A DNA stretch of 7,748 bases from an uncultured Aliterella sp. (lineage in GTDB: Bacteria; Cyanobacteriota; Cyanobacteriia; Cyanobacteriales; Chroococcidiopsidaceae): the NCBI GenBank assembly GCA_905479905.1, contig CAJQOK010000385.1, positions 1-7,748 of the forward strand. Direction: 5' to 3'. The position numbers and the translations under genes were made by a program. Under the pieces are notes generated by a model that saw only the letters and a program-made list of their open reading frames with translations, was not told where the DNA came from and searched no databases. Position 1 is the first letter of the stretch, and each line of letters begins with the position of its first letter. Shown piece after piece: positions 1 to 5,878 of the stretch.

Positions 1-734
1 ATAGCATCACTAGCAACTAACTTGAGTAAAATTTCTTGCAAGGAAGTCACGCTATTGTAGGCGTTGGCATTGCGAATCCCAAACCAGCCAAGTATTGCAA
101 TCCACAAGCCAGTAATTAATTCGCCAGTAAAGAAGTCTATAGCTAAACCAGCCGCGATCGCACTCCAACCTAAAATTACCCCCGCTCTTGCTGCCCAATG
201 TACTGCTGTAAAGCGGTTTCCAGTAGCTTTCCATACGGCAGCTTTCAACACTTGTCCGCCATCTAAAGGTAAGCCAGGAATTAAGTTGAATAGGGCAAGA
301 ACTATGTTGATTTTGGCTAAATCTCCCGCCATCTCACCGACTAAACTACCATCTGGTAGAACTTGGCTGAGTACCGCCAAAATTACAAATAAACCAATAC
401 TAACGGCGGGCCCTGCGATCGCAACTTGAAAAGCGCCACCAGGAGTTTTTGATTCTTCTTCAATCGCCGCAATTCCACCAAAGAAAAATAAAGTAATCGA
501 TTTAACCTTAATTCCCTGATTTTGGGCTACTACACTATGACCTAGTTCGTGCAGTAATACTGAACCAAACAGAAGTAGAGCCATTACTAGCCCCGCACTC
601 CAAGATAGTACACTGCCCCATTGAGTATAAGCAACGCCAAAATTTACAGTGGCGATCGCTAAAATTCCAAACCATAGCGGATCTAAAAATAAGGGTATGT
701 TAAATAAAGATCCAACTCGCCAACCTGTTTGCAT
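1..734 (-). CDS. Site-2 protease family (M50) intramembrane zinc metalloprotease, C-terminus cut by window edge
   Basis: I translated this frame by hand from the ATG at 734; it stays open for 244 codons and leaves the window, so the 3' end is missing. Family M50 proteases cleave membrane-bound proteins, often anti-sigma or regulatory factors, inside the lipid bilayer. Seen: the zinc-binding motif HELGH at residues 62-66 within a hydrophobic helix, an FFFGGIAA segment at 83-90, AIAGPAVS at 105-112, and the third-ligand motif NLIPGLPLDGG at 150-160 with Asp158. Further hydrophobic helices lie at about 20-35, 110-125 and 185-220. The visible end, a short helix ending KLVASDA, resembles the linker before paired CBS domains in cyanobacterial S2P-CBS proteins, so CBS domains probably follow outside the window (inference). 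An AGGA sits 7 nt before the ATG. The substrate is unknown. Membrane location is expected. Confidence 0.92.
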   Translation of the reverse strand, partial: MQTGWRVGSLFNIPLFLDPLWFGILAIATVNFGVAYTQWGSVLSWSAGLVMALLLFGSVLLHELGHSVVAQNQGIKVKSITLFFFGGIAAIEEESKTPGGAFQVAIAGPAVSIGLFVILAVLSQVLPDGSLVGEMAGDLAKINIVLALFNLIPGLPLDGGQVLKAAVWKATGNRFTAVHWAARAGVILGWSAIAAGLAIDFFTGELITGLWIAILGWFGIRNANAYNSVTSLQEILLKLVASDA

Positions 735-894
735 GGCATTTTCCTATAACTAAATATTTCCAGGCGACTGCTACAGCAATATGTTGAGCCGCAGCCTGTA
801 ACTCCTAGCATAGACAATTGATTGTTAACAGTGCGACAAAAAACTATTCGCATAATCCGTACTTGCAAGCAATCACGGGAATATATAACCAATA

Positions 895-916
895 AAGGGC
901 GCAGAAATGCGCCCTT
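895..916 (-). terminator. Stem-loop terminator behind psaK
   Basis: A perfect 9-bp stem (AAGGGCGCA at 895-903 with TGCGCCCTT at 908-916) closes a 4-nt loop, GAAA as written on the plus strand. It starts 26 nt beyond the psaK stop codon. On the minus strand the stem is followed by TATTGGTTATAT, which is T-rich but not a pure T-run. It probably ends psaK transcription before the downstream protease gene. On the plus strand a T7 run lies about 12 nt further on, so some function in that direction is possible. Confidence 0.6.
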
Positions 917-942
917 ATAGGTAGGAATTTTTTTAAGCGTAC

Positions 943-1224
943 TTACTTTAAGACCCCAATATTTGTAAGTCCCAAAACAGTACCAATCCCTAGAATGTGA
1001 CCAAAGCTCATAGCAGCTAAGAACGTACCAACGCTAGGATTATTAAATAGCGAAGGGAATGGTAAAGGCATTTTAGGGCCAGCTTGAGGATAGCGGATGG
1101 TTCTACCCGCAACAAGCAGGATAAATAAACTAATACCTACAATAATCGCTGTTCCTGTCCAACTCCATCTCACCGTATCAGGTACAGTTTGTTGTACTGC
1201 CCCTAGTAACATCAAATTAAGCAA
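943..1224 (-). CDS. psaK: Photosystem I reaction centre subunit PsaK (subunit X), divergent form
   Basis: PsaK is a small two-helix subunit at the periphery of photosystem I in the thylakoid membrane; it binds chlorophyll and helps attach antenna complexes. Seen: 93 residues, two hydrophobic helices at about 23-40 and 64-87, a polar Pro-rich loop between them ([13 protein letters not shown]), and the family hallmark FGHILG at 74-79 followed by LGLTNIGVL at the C-terminus. I chose the TTG at 1224 because GGGAGGA lies 6 nt upstream of it; the next ATG, at 1212, has no well-spaced ribosome binding site and would give an 89-residue protein. The loop between the helices lacks the FGGFG segment I remember from standard PsaK, so this may be one of the alternative PsaK paralogues that cyanobacteria carry (inference). 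The gene is divergent from trpF. Confidence 0.88.
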   Translation of the reverse strand: MLNLMLLGAVQQTVPDTVRWSWTGTAIIVGISLFILLVAGRTIRYPQAGPKMPLPFPSLFNNPSVGTFLAAMSFGHILGIGTVLGLTNIGVLK

Positions 1225-1331
1225 GGTGATTCCTCCCGAAAAAAGGATTAACAACTAAGGATTATCAAAATACACTGGCACAAAGCTAAAATCTGTTTTA
1301 AAAGTTAATTAAAGATTTGATAAGAATTACA
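1225..1331. promoter_or_regulatory. Shared divergent control region of psaK and trpF
   Basis: This 107-bp AT-rich gap separates two genes transcribed away from each other, so both promoters must lie here or inside the coding ends. I see many TA-rich hexamers but no convincingly spaced -35/-10 pair in either direction, and therefore do not place individual promoters. Confidence 0.5.
1231..1237 (-). promoter_or_regulatory. Ribosome binding site that sets the psaK start at TTG
   Basis: GGGAGGA on the minus strand ends 6 nt before TTG (1224-1222) and 18 nt before the first ATG (1212-1210). The spacing favours the TTG as the true start. Confidence 0.6.
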
Positions 1332-1970
1332 ATGCGAGTCAAAATTTGCGGGATTACTAAACCAGACCAAGGAAAAGCGATCGCCTCAATGGGTGCAAAC
1401 GCCCTTGGGTTTATCTGTGTACCAGCTTCACCACGTTATGTCACTTCTACGCAGATTCGCGCCGTGAGAGAACAGTTACCAGACAATGTAGAGCGGATTG
1501 GGGTTTTTGCAAACAGCACTATTACAGAAATTAAGCAGATAGTGGCGGAGGCTGATTTAACCGGGGTACAGTTACACGGTGACGAATCGCCAGATTTTTG
1601 CGTCCAACTTCGCCAAGTTTTGCCGCAGGTAGAAATCATTAAAGCTTTGAGAGTGCAAAACTCCCAAGCATTAGAACAAGTAGATATTTATACAAGCTAC
1701 GTTGATACATTGCTGCTTGATGCCTACGATCCTCAGCAACTAGGCGGTACGGGTAAAACTTTAGATTGGGATACTTTGCAAGCATTTAATCCTAAATGTG
1801 CTTGGTTGCTAGCTGGAGGGTTAACGCCCTTTAACATACTTGATGCTTTAAGTCAAGTAAAACCTAACGGAATTGATTTATCTAGCGGTGTAGAACGAAA
1901 TCCTGGAGATAAAGACTTAAGTAAAGTATCTCAGCTATTTGAGCAACTAAAATCTAGTCATTTTTGTTAG
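1332..1970 (+). CDS. trpF: Phosphoribosylanthranilate isomerase (EC 5.3.1.24)
   Basis: This enzyme converts N-(5-phosphoribosyl)anthranilate to 1-(2-carboxyphenylamino)-1-deoxyribulose 5-phosphate, the third step of tryptophan synthesis, in the cytosol. Seen: 212 residues forming one TIM barrel, the usual length. KICGIT at 4-9 carries the catalytic base Cys6. GVQLHGDE is at 78-85. LLLDAYD at 127-133 carries the catalytic acid Asp130, followed by the GGTGKTLDW phosphate-loop region at 138-146. LAGGL at 160-164 and GIDLSSGVE at 180-188 complete the phosphate-binding end. I chose ATG 1332, giving the family-typical MRVKICGIT start, over an in-frame TTG at 1317. The Shine-Dalgarno signal is weak (AAG 9 nt upstream, at 1322). 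No other trp gene is beside it, which is normal for the scattered trp genes of cyanobacteria. Confidence 0.96.
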   Translation: MRVKICGITKPDQGKAIASMGANALGFICVPASPRYVTSTQIRAVREQLPDNVERIGVFANSTITEIKQIVAEADLTGVQLHGDESPDFCVQLRQVLPQVEIIKALRVQNSQALEQVDIYTSYVDTLLLDAYDPQQLGGTGKTLDWDTLQAFNPKCAWLLAGGLTPFNILDALSQVKPNGIDLSSGVERNPGDKDLSKVSQLFEQLKSSHFC

Positions 1971-1978
1971 AGGAAGAT

Positions 1979-2051
1979 CCCCCCTAACCCACGTCAACAA
2001 AGCGGTCAGGTTAAGCTACACCGCTTTTTGACTCCCCTTAAAAAAGGGGGG
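1979..2051 (+). repeat. Nested hairpin element behind trpF, probable terminator or dispersed cyanobacterial repeat
   Basis: Starting 8 nt after the trpF stop. The inner stem pairs GTCAA (1993-1997) and AAAGCGGT (1999-2006) with ACCGCTTT (2020-2027) and TTGAC (2028-2032): 13 pairs, one bulged C at 1998, loop 2007-2019. Six C's at 1979-1984 can pair with six G's at 2046-2051 as an outer clamp. Alternatively CCCCTT (2034-2039) pairs locally with AAGGGG. C-run/G-run hairpins of this style recur in cyanobacterial intergenic regions (family knowledge). The position suits termination of trpF, but the T-run lies inside the stem rather than after it, so the terminator role is uncertain. Confidence 0.55.
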
Positions 2052-2131
2052 AAAATATGGATTAGTTAATTTTTTTAGGCATGGGTGTAAATACTTAGAT
2101 ACTAATCAAAAGACTTTCTCAAGCTTAACTA

Positions 2132-2170
2132 GATGCAGAAAACGAATTAATAAAGTTAAATTTTTGCATC
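2132..2170. repeat. Inverted repeat in the nirB upstream region
   Basis: GATGCAGAAA (2132-2141) and TTTTTGCATC (2161-2170) are complementary over 10 positions with one G-T pair, separated by 19 bp. It lies about 95 bp before the nirB start, just upstream of an NtcA-like motif. It could be an operator for a dimeric regulator, or an RNA hairpin. The rest of the 294-bp trpF-nirB gap shows only AT-rich sequence, apart from a short palindrome GTTA-ATG-TAAC at 2246-2256 directly before the start codon. Confidence 0.4.
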
Positions 2171-2184
2171 AATAAGGGGCTTTT

Positions 2185-2220
2185 GTTGTCTTTGCTACAA
2201 ATAAATCAGTGAATTATTAT
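2185..2220 (+). promoter_or_regulatory. Possible NtcA-type nitrogen-control promoter of nirB
   Basis: GTT-N8-TAC at 2185-2198 differs by one base from the NtcA consensus GTA-N8-TAC. A -10-like TATTAT (TAN3T form) follows at 2215-2220. The spacing between them is 16 nt, shorter than the roughly 20-24 nt usual for NtcA-activated promoters, so this is a weak candidate. An assimilatory nitrite reductase would be a sensible NtcA target. Confidence 0.3.
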
Positions 2221-2264
2221 AAATGTCTTATTAGGGTAATAAAACGTTAATGTAACCTAAATCA

Positions 2265-4802
2265 ATGACAGCCAAAAAGAACCTTGTTGTAGTTGGGAAT
2301 GGCATGGTAGGGCATAAGTTTCTAGAAGAAATGATTGCCACAGGTGGGAGTAATTCTTGGAACATTATTACATTCTGCGAAGAACCCCGCGTAGCCTACG
2401 ATCGCGTTAATTTAAGTGGTTACTTTTCCGGCAAAACCGCCGCAGACTTGACTTTAGTTACACCCGGCTTATATCACGAAAATAATATTAACATTCATAT
2501 AGGCGATCGCGTAAGTTCCATCGACCGTCAGCAAAAAGTAGTCCATAGCGCCAATGGTTTAGAAATTACTTACGACAAAATAGTATTAGCTACGGGTTCT
2601 TTTCCTTTTGTACCACCAATTAAAGGTAAAGATAGCGCTGGGACGTTTGTTTATCGCACCATTGAAGACTTAGAAGGGATGTCTGCGTATGCTAAAAATT
2701 GCCAAACTGGGGTAGTAATTGGCGGTGGATTATTAGGCTTAGAATGTGCTAACGCTTTGAAAAATATGGGTTTGAAAACTCATGTAGTTGAGTTTGCACC
2801 GCGATTAATGCCTATGCAAATAGATGATAACGGCGGTAATGTTCTTCGCAGCAAAATCGAAGAACTAGGTGTTAGCGTCCATACAAATAAATCTACAACA
2901 GAGATTGTCAGCATTGACGGTAAAGTTGCCAAAATGACCTTTGCTGATGGTTCGGAATTACAAACAGATATGATAGTATTTTCGGCAGGAATTCGCCCCC
3001 GTGATGAGATTGCTAGAGAATGCGGTATAGAAGTAGGCGATCGCGGTGGTATTGTAATTAACGAGCATTGTCAAACTTCTGATGCTGATATCTATGCGAT
3101 CGGTGAATGCGCCCTTTATCAAAACAGAATATATGGTTTAGTTGCCCCTGGTTATACAATGGCAAGTGTAGCCGCTAAAGTATTAAGCAATATTCCTAAT
3201 AGCACGTTTGTAGGCGCAGATATGTCTACAAAGTTGAAACTTTTAGGCGTAGATGTAGCTAGTTTTGGCGATGCTTTTGCTAAAACCTCTGATGCGAAAG
3301 AGATTGCAATTACAGATGCAGTTACCGGAACTTATAAAAAGCTGGTTGTCAATTCTGATGGTAGCCGTTTATTAGGCGGAATTTTGGTAGGCGATGCGGC
3401 GAGTTATGGTACTTTGCTGCAATTTGTGCAAAATAATATCGCTTTACCACCCCATCCAGAAGACTTACTATTACCACCACGATCAGGTAAAGTATCAACA
3501 GCAATGGGAGTAGAAAATCTCCCAGACTCGGCGCAAATTTGCTCTTGCAATAATGTAAGTAAAGGACAAATTTGCACGGCGATTCAAGAAAATAATTTCA
3601 CAGATATAGGTAGCGTCAAAAAGTGTACTAAAGCGGGTACGGGTTGCGGTGGTTGCGTCCCCTTAGTAACAGATTTGCTGAAGTACGAAATGAAAAAAGC
3701 TGGGATAGAAGTAAAAAATCATCTCTGCGAACACTTTGCTTATTCCCGTCAAGAAATTTACCACTTAGTCCGCACTCACAAAATTATTACTTTTGATGAA
3801 TTGCTACAAAAACACGGTCAAGGTAAAGGATGTGAAATTTGCAAGCCTGCGGTAGCTTCTATTCTTGCTTCAACTTGGAATGACTACATTTTGAATCAGC
3901 CTCATGTAGGTTTGCAAGATACCAACGACGCATTTTTAGCCAACATTCAAAAAGACGGGACTTATTCAGTAATTCCTAGAGTACCTGGCGGCGAATTGAC
4001 TCCAGATAAATTAATTGTGCTAGGAGAAGTAGCTAAAGAGTTTGGGCTTTATACCAAAATTACCGGGGGACAAAGAATTGATTTATTAGGCGCAAGAGTC
4101 GATCAATTACCGCCTATTTGGCGCAAATTAATTGAGGCTGGTTTTGAATCGGGACACGCTTATGGTAAAGCATTAAGAACAATCAAATCCTGTGTAGGTA
4201 GCACTTGGTGTAGATTTGGCGTACAAGATTCTACAACATTAGCGATTGATTTAGAGTTACGTTATCGCGGATTGCGATCGCCTCACAAGCTAAAATCGGC
4301 TGTATCTGGCTGTACACGGGAGTGTGCGGAAGCTCAAAGTAAAGATTTTGGTATCATCGCCACCGAAAAAGGTTGGAATTTGTACGTCTGTGGTAACGGC
4401 GGAATGAAGCCGCAACACGCAATCTTACTCGCTGAAGATATAGATAGAGAAACGCTGATTAAATATTTAGATCGTTTCTTAATGTTCTACATTCGTACCG
4501 CCAATAGATTAGAAAGAACTGCCACTTGGTTTAATAAGCTAGAAGGTGGAATTGACTATCTTAAGCAAGTAGTGATTTATGATTCCTTGGGAATTGCTGA
4601 AGAATTAGAACAAGAAATGCAGCATTTAGTAAATACCTACGAATGCGAGTGGAAAGCAACTATCGAAGACCCCGAAAAACTTAAGAGATTCCGCCATTTT
4701 GTTAATTCTGATACACCCGACCCAAGTTTAGTTTATGTAGAAGAAAGAGAACAAAAACGTCCCGCTTACGAATCGGAGAAATTAACCGCCCAAATCTCGT
4801 AG
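2265..4802 (+). CDS. nirB: NAD(P)H-dependent assimilatory nitrite reductase, large subunit (EC 1.7.1.4)
   Basis: Cytosolic enzyme that reduces nitrite to ammonium with six electrons from NAD(P)H through FAD, Fe-S clusters and sirohaem. The length of 845 residues is close to E. coli NirB. Domains in order: FAD-binding fold with GNGMVG (11-16) and the ATG box LATGS (108-112); NAD(P)-binding fold with GGGLLGLE (153-160); second FAD contact YAIGEC (277-282); BFD-like [2Fe-2S] domain with Cys426, Cys428, Cys461 and Cys464; a further Cys pair at 523/526; ferredoxin-like half-domain (about 560-625); sirohaem/[4Fe-4S] site with Cys643, Cys649, Cys683 and Cys687 (C-x5-C ... C-x3-C). All cofactor ligands are present, so the enzyme should be active. 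No clear ribosome binding site precedes the ATG. nirD follows after 32 nt. Three HIP1 sites lie inside the gene. NirB is unusual in cyanobacteria, which mostly use ferredoxin-dependent NirA. Confidence 0.95.
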   Translation: MTAKKNLVVVGNGMVGHKFLEEMIATGGSNSWNIITFCEEPRVAYDRVNLSGYFSGKTAADLTLVTPGLYHENNINIHIGDRVSSIDRQQKVVHSANGLEITYDKIVLATGSFPFVPPIKGKDSAGTFVYRTIEDLEGMSAYAKNCQTGVVIGGGLLGLECANALKNMGLKTHVVEFAPRLMPMQIDDNGGNVLRSKIEELGVSVHTNKSTTEIVSIDGKVAKMTFADGSELQTDMIVFSAGIRPRDEIARECGIEVGDRGGIVINEHCQTSDADIYAIGECALYQNRIYGLVAPGYTMASVAAKVLSNIPNSTFVGADMSTKLKLLGVDVASFGDAFAKTSDAKEIAITDAVTGTYKKLVVNSDGSRLLGGILVGDAASYGTLLQFVQNNIALPPHPEDLLLPPRSGKVSTAMGVENLPDSAQICSCNNVSKGQICTAIQENNFTDIGSVKKCTKAGTGCGGCVPLVTDLLKYEMKKAGIEVKNHLCEHFAYSRQEIYHLVRTHKIITFDELLQKHGQGKGCEICKPAVASILASTWNDYILNQPHVGLQDTNDAFLANIQKDGTYSVIPRVPGGELTPDKLIVLGEVAKEFGLYTKITGGQRIDLLGARVDQLPPIWRKLIEAGFESGHAYGKALRTIKSCVGSTWCRFGVQDSTTLAIDLELRYRGLRSPHKLKSAVSGCTRECAEAQSKDFGIIATEKGWNLYVCGNGGMKPQHAILLAEDIDRETLIKYLDRFLMFYIRTANRLERTATWFNKLEGGIDYLKQVVIYDSLGIAEELEQEMQHLVNTYECEWKATIEDPEKLKRFRHFVNSDTPDPSLVYVEEREQKRPAYESEKLTAQIS

Positions 4803-4820
4803 TATTGTTAGGAAAAATTA

Positions 4821-4826
4821 GAGGAG
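4821..4826 (+). promoter_or_regulatory. Ribosome binding site that sets the nirD start
   Basis: GAGGAG ends 8 nt before ATG 4835. This supports that ATG rather than the in-frame TTG at 4805, which sits 2 nt after the nirB stop. Confidence 0.7.
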
Positions 4827-4834
4827 ACATCAAA

Positions 4835-5182
4835 ATGGTTCAAGCTTTAGCTAAAACTAAATGGGTTGATATTTGTGCAATTGCAGACATCCCCCTAAAT
4901 ACCGGAGTATGTGCGTTAGTTAGCGGCGAACAAGTAGCAATATTTAGAGTGGGAGATAGTAATGATGTGTACGCGCTAAGTAACTACGATCCATTTAGCA
5001 AAGCCTTTGTGCTGTCTAGAGGAATTGTAGGCGATCGCAATGGCATAACAAAAGTAGCATCGCCAATTTACAAACAAAACTTTAATCTAGCAACCGGACA
5101 GTGCTTAGATGACGAAACCGTTAGCATAGCCACCTATGCAGCGAGAGTTATGGAGGATAAAGTACAAATAGCAACAAGCTAA
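4835..5182 (+). CDS. nirD: NAD(P)H-dependent nitrite reductase, small subunit (Rieske-fold, clusterless)
   Basis: NirD partners NirB in the cytosolic NAD(P)H nitrite reductase. It has a Rieske-like beta fold but, as is typical of NirD, lacks the Cys-His cluster ligands. Seen: 115 residues; WVDIC (10-14), NTGVCALVSGEQVAIFR (22-38), YALSNYDPF (46-54), VLSRGIVGD (59-67), VASPIYKQNFNL (74-85) and a C-terminal YAARV segment (101-105) match the NirD pattern. There is no histidine in the protein, and the cysteines at 14, 26 and 90 do not form a C-x-H...C-x2-H motif. It starts 32 nt after nirB with a strong ribosome binding site, so the two are surely one operon. One HIP1 site lies inside (5031-5038). 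No nitrate or nitrite transporter, narB or sirohaem synthesis gene is visible nearby. Confidence 0.93.
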   Translation: MVQALAKTKWVDICAIADIPLNTGVCALVSGEQVAIFRVGDSNDVYALSNYDPFSKAFVLSRGIVGDRNGITKVASPIYKQNFNLATGQCLDDETVSIATYAARVMEDKVQIATS

Positions 5183-5228
5183 GTGCATTATCCTAGAAGA
5201 TAAGAATGCCAGGATAAGGAGTTTCGCC

Positions 5229-5798
5229 ATGAGCCAGACTACAACCGATAGAGTGCGCTGGACTACAGCAGACATAAACCTCTTAGCCAGTAGCGAAGGT
5301 ACGCGCTATGAAATTGTTGACGGAGAATTGTTTGTGACTAGATCGCCACACTGGATGCACCAAGAAACTTGTGGCAATATCTACTCGCAGTTACAAAATT
5401 GGTCAAGAGCTAAAGGTTTAGGGCGAGCTACTATCAATCCTGGCATCATATTTACAGATGCCGATAATGTAATTCCCGATGTAGCTTGGGCTAGTAAAGA
5501 ACGACTAGCAGTTTTGCTAGATGATGCGGGACATTTGACAGGCGCACCAGAATTAGTTGTAGAGGTATTATCGTCTGGTGCAGAACAAGAGCGTAGAGAC
5601 CGAGAAATTAAACTTAAACTGTATTCTTTAAGAGGAGTACAGGAGTATTGGATTGTAGACTGGCGGTTGGAGAAAGTAGAGATTTATCGCCGCGAAAATG
5701 CCGCCTTAGTGTTAGTAGCAACGTTGACAAGTGAAGATGAAATAAATTCGCCATTGTTGCCAGATTTTGCTTGTTCTGTGGGGCGGTTTTTTGGGTAG
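5229..5798 (+). CDS. Uma2 family (DUF820) putative PD-(D/E)XK-fold nuclease
   Basis: This family is greatly expanded in cyanobacteria; it has a restriction-endonuclease-like fold, and the biological role is largely unknown. Seen: 189 residues, the normal length. YEIVDGELF at 27-35, IPDVAWA at 82-88 with Asp84, ELVVEVLS at 108-115 with Glu112, then RRDREIKLKLY at 122-132 and GVQEYWIVD at 136-144 follow the order of the family's conserved blocks, so the acidic catalytic core looks intact. The start ATG has AAGGAG 7 nt upstream. The gene begins 46 nt after nirD with no obvious terminator between, so read-through from nirBD is possible. A weak 7-bp inverted repeat (5188-5194 with 5211-5217) lies immediately before and partly against the ribosome binding site. 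Convergent with zorC. Confidence 0.85.
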   Translation: MSQTTTDRVRWTTADINLLASSEGTRYEIVDGELFVTRSPHWMHQETCGNIYSQLQNWSRAKGLGRATINPGIIFTDADNVIPDVAWASKERLAVLLDDAGHLTGAPELVVEVLSSGAEQERRDREIKLKLYSLRGVQEYWIVDWRLEKVEIYRRENAALVLVATLTSEDEINSPLLPDFACSVGRFFG

Positions 5799-5807
5799 AA
5801 AAGGGTT

Positions 5808-5847
5808 AAGTGCGATCGCATATGTTTATTGAAAGCGATCGCATTTA
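5808..5847. terminator. Bidirectional hairpin built from two HIP1 sites between convergent genes
   Basis: TGCGATCGC (5811-5819) pairs with GCGATCGCA (5835-5843). The stem extends outward with G-T at 5810/5844, A-T at 5809/5845 and 5808/5846, and T-A at 5807/5847, giving 13 pairs around a 15-nt loop (5820-5834). It lies between the stop codons of the convergent Uma2 and zorC genes, where a two-way terminator is expected. Flanking T-runs are weak: TTTACTACC on the plus side and TTAACCCTTTTC on the minus side. Confidence 0.5.
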
Positions 5848-5878
5848 CTACCAAAATTATCCAAAATTGTTTTGTAAA

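Noticed and set aside
64..429. Plus-strand 121-codon frame and minus-strand 52-234 frame
   Set aside because: Both are shadows of the site-2 protease gene, whose frame carries the HELGH and NLIPGLPLDGG motifs.
683..892. Minus-strand 69-codon frame
   Set aside because: Overlaps the protease start in another frame, is Cys-rich without any family pattern, and lacks a ribosome binding site.
1317..1331. In-frame TTG as trpF start
   Set aside because: It would add five residues before the family-typical MRVKICGIT beginning and has no better ribosome binding site.
1436..1639. Minus-strand 67-codon frame
   Set aside because: Antisense to trpF, which has complete catalytic motifs.
2087..2102. GTA...TAC pair resembling an NtcA site
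   Set aside because: The spacer is 10 nt rather than 8, and no -10 element is well placed.
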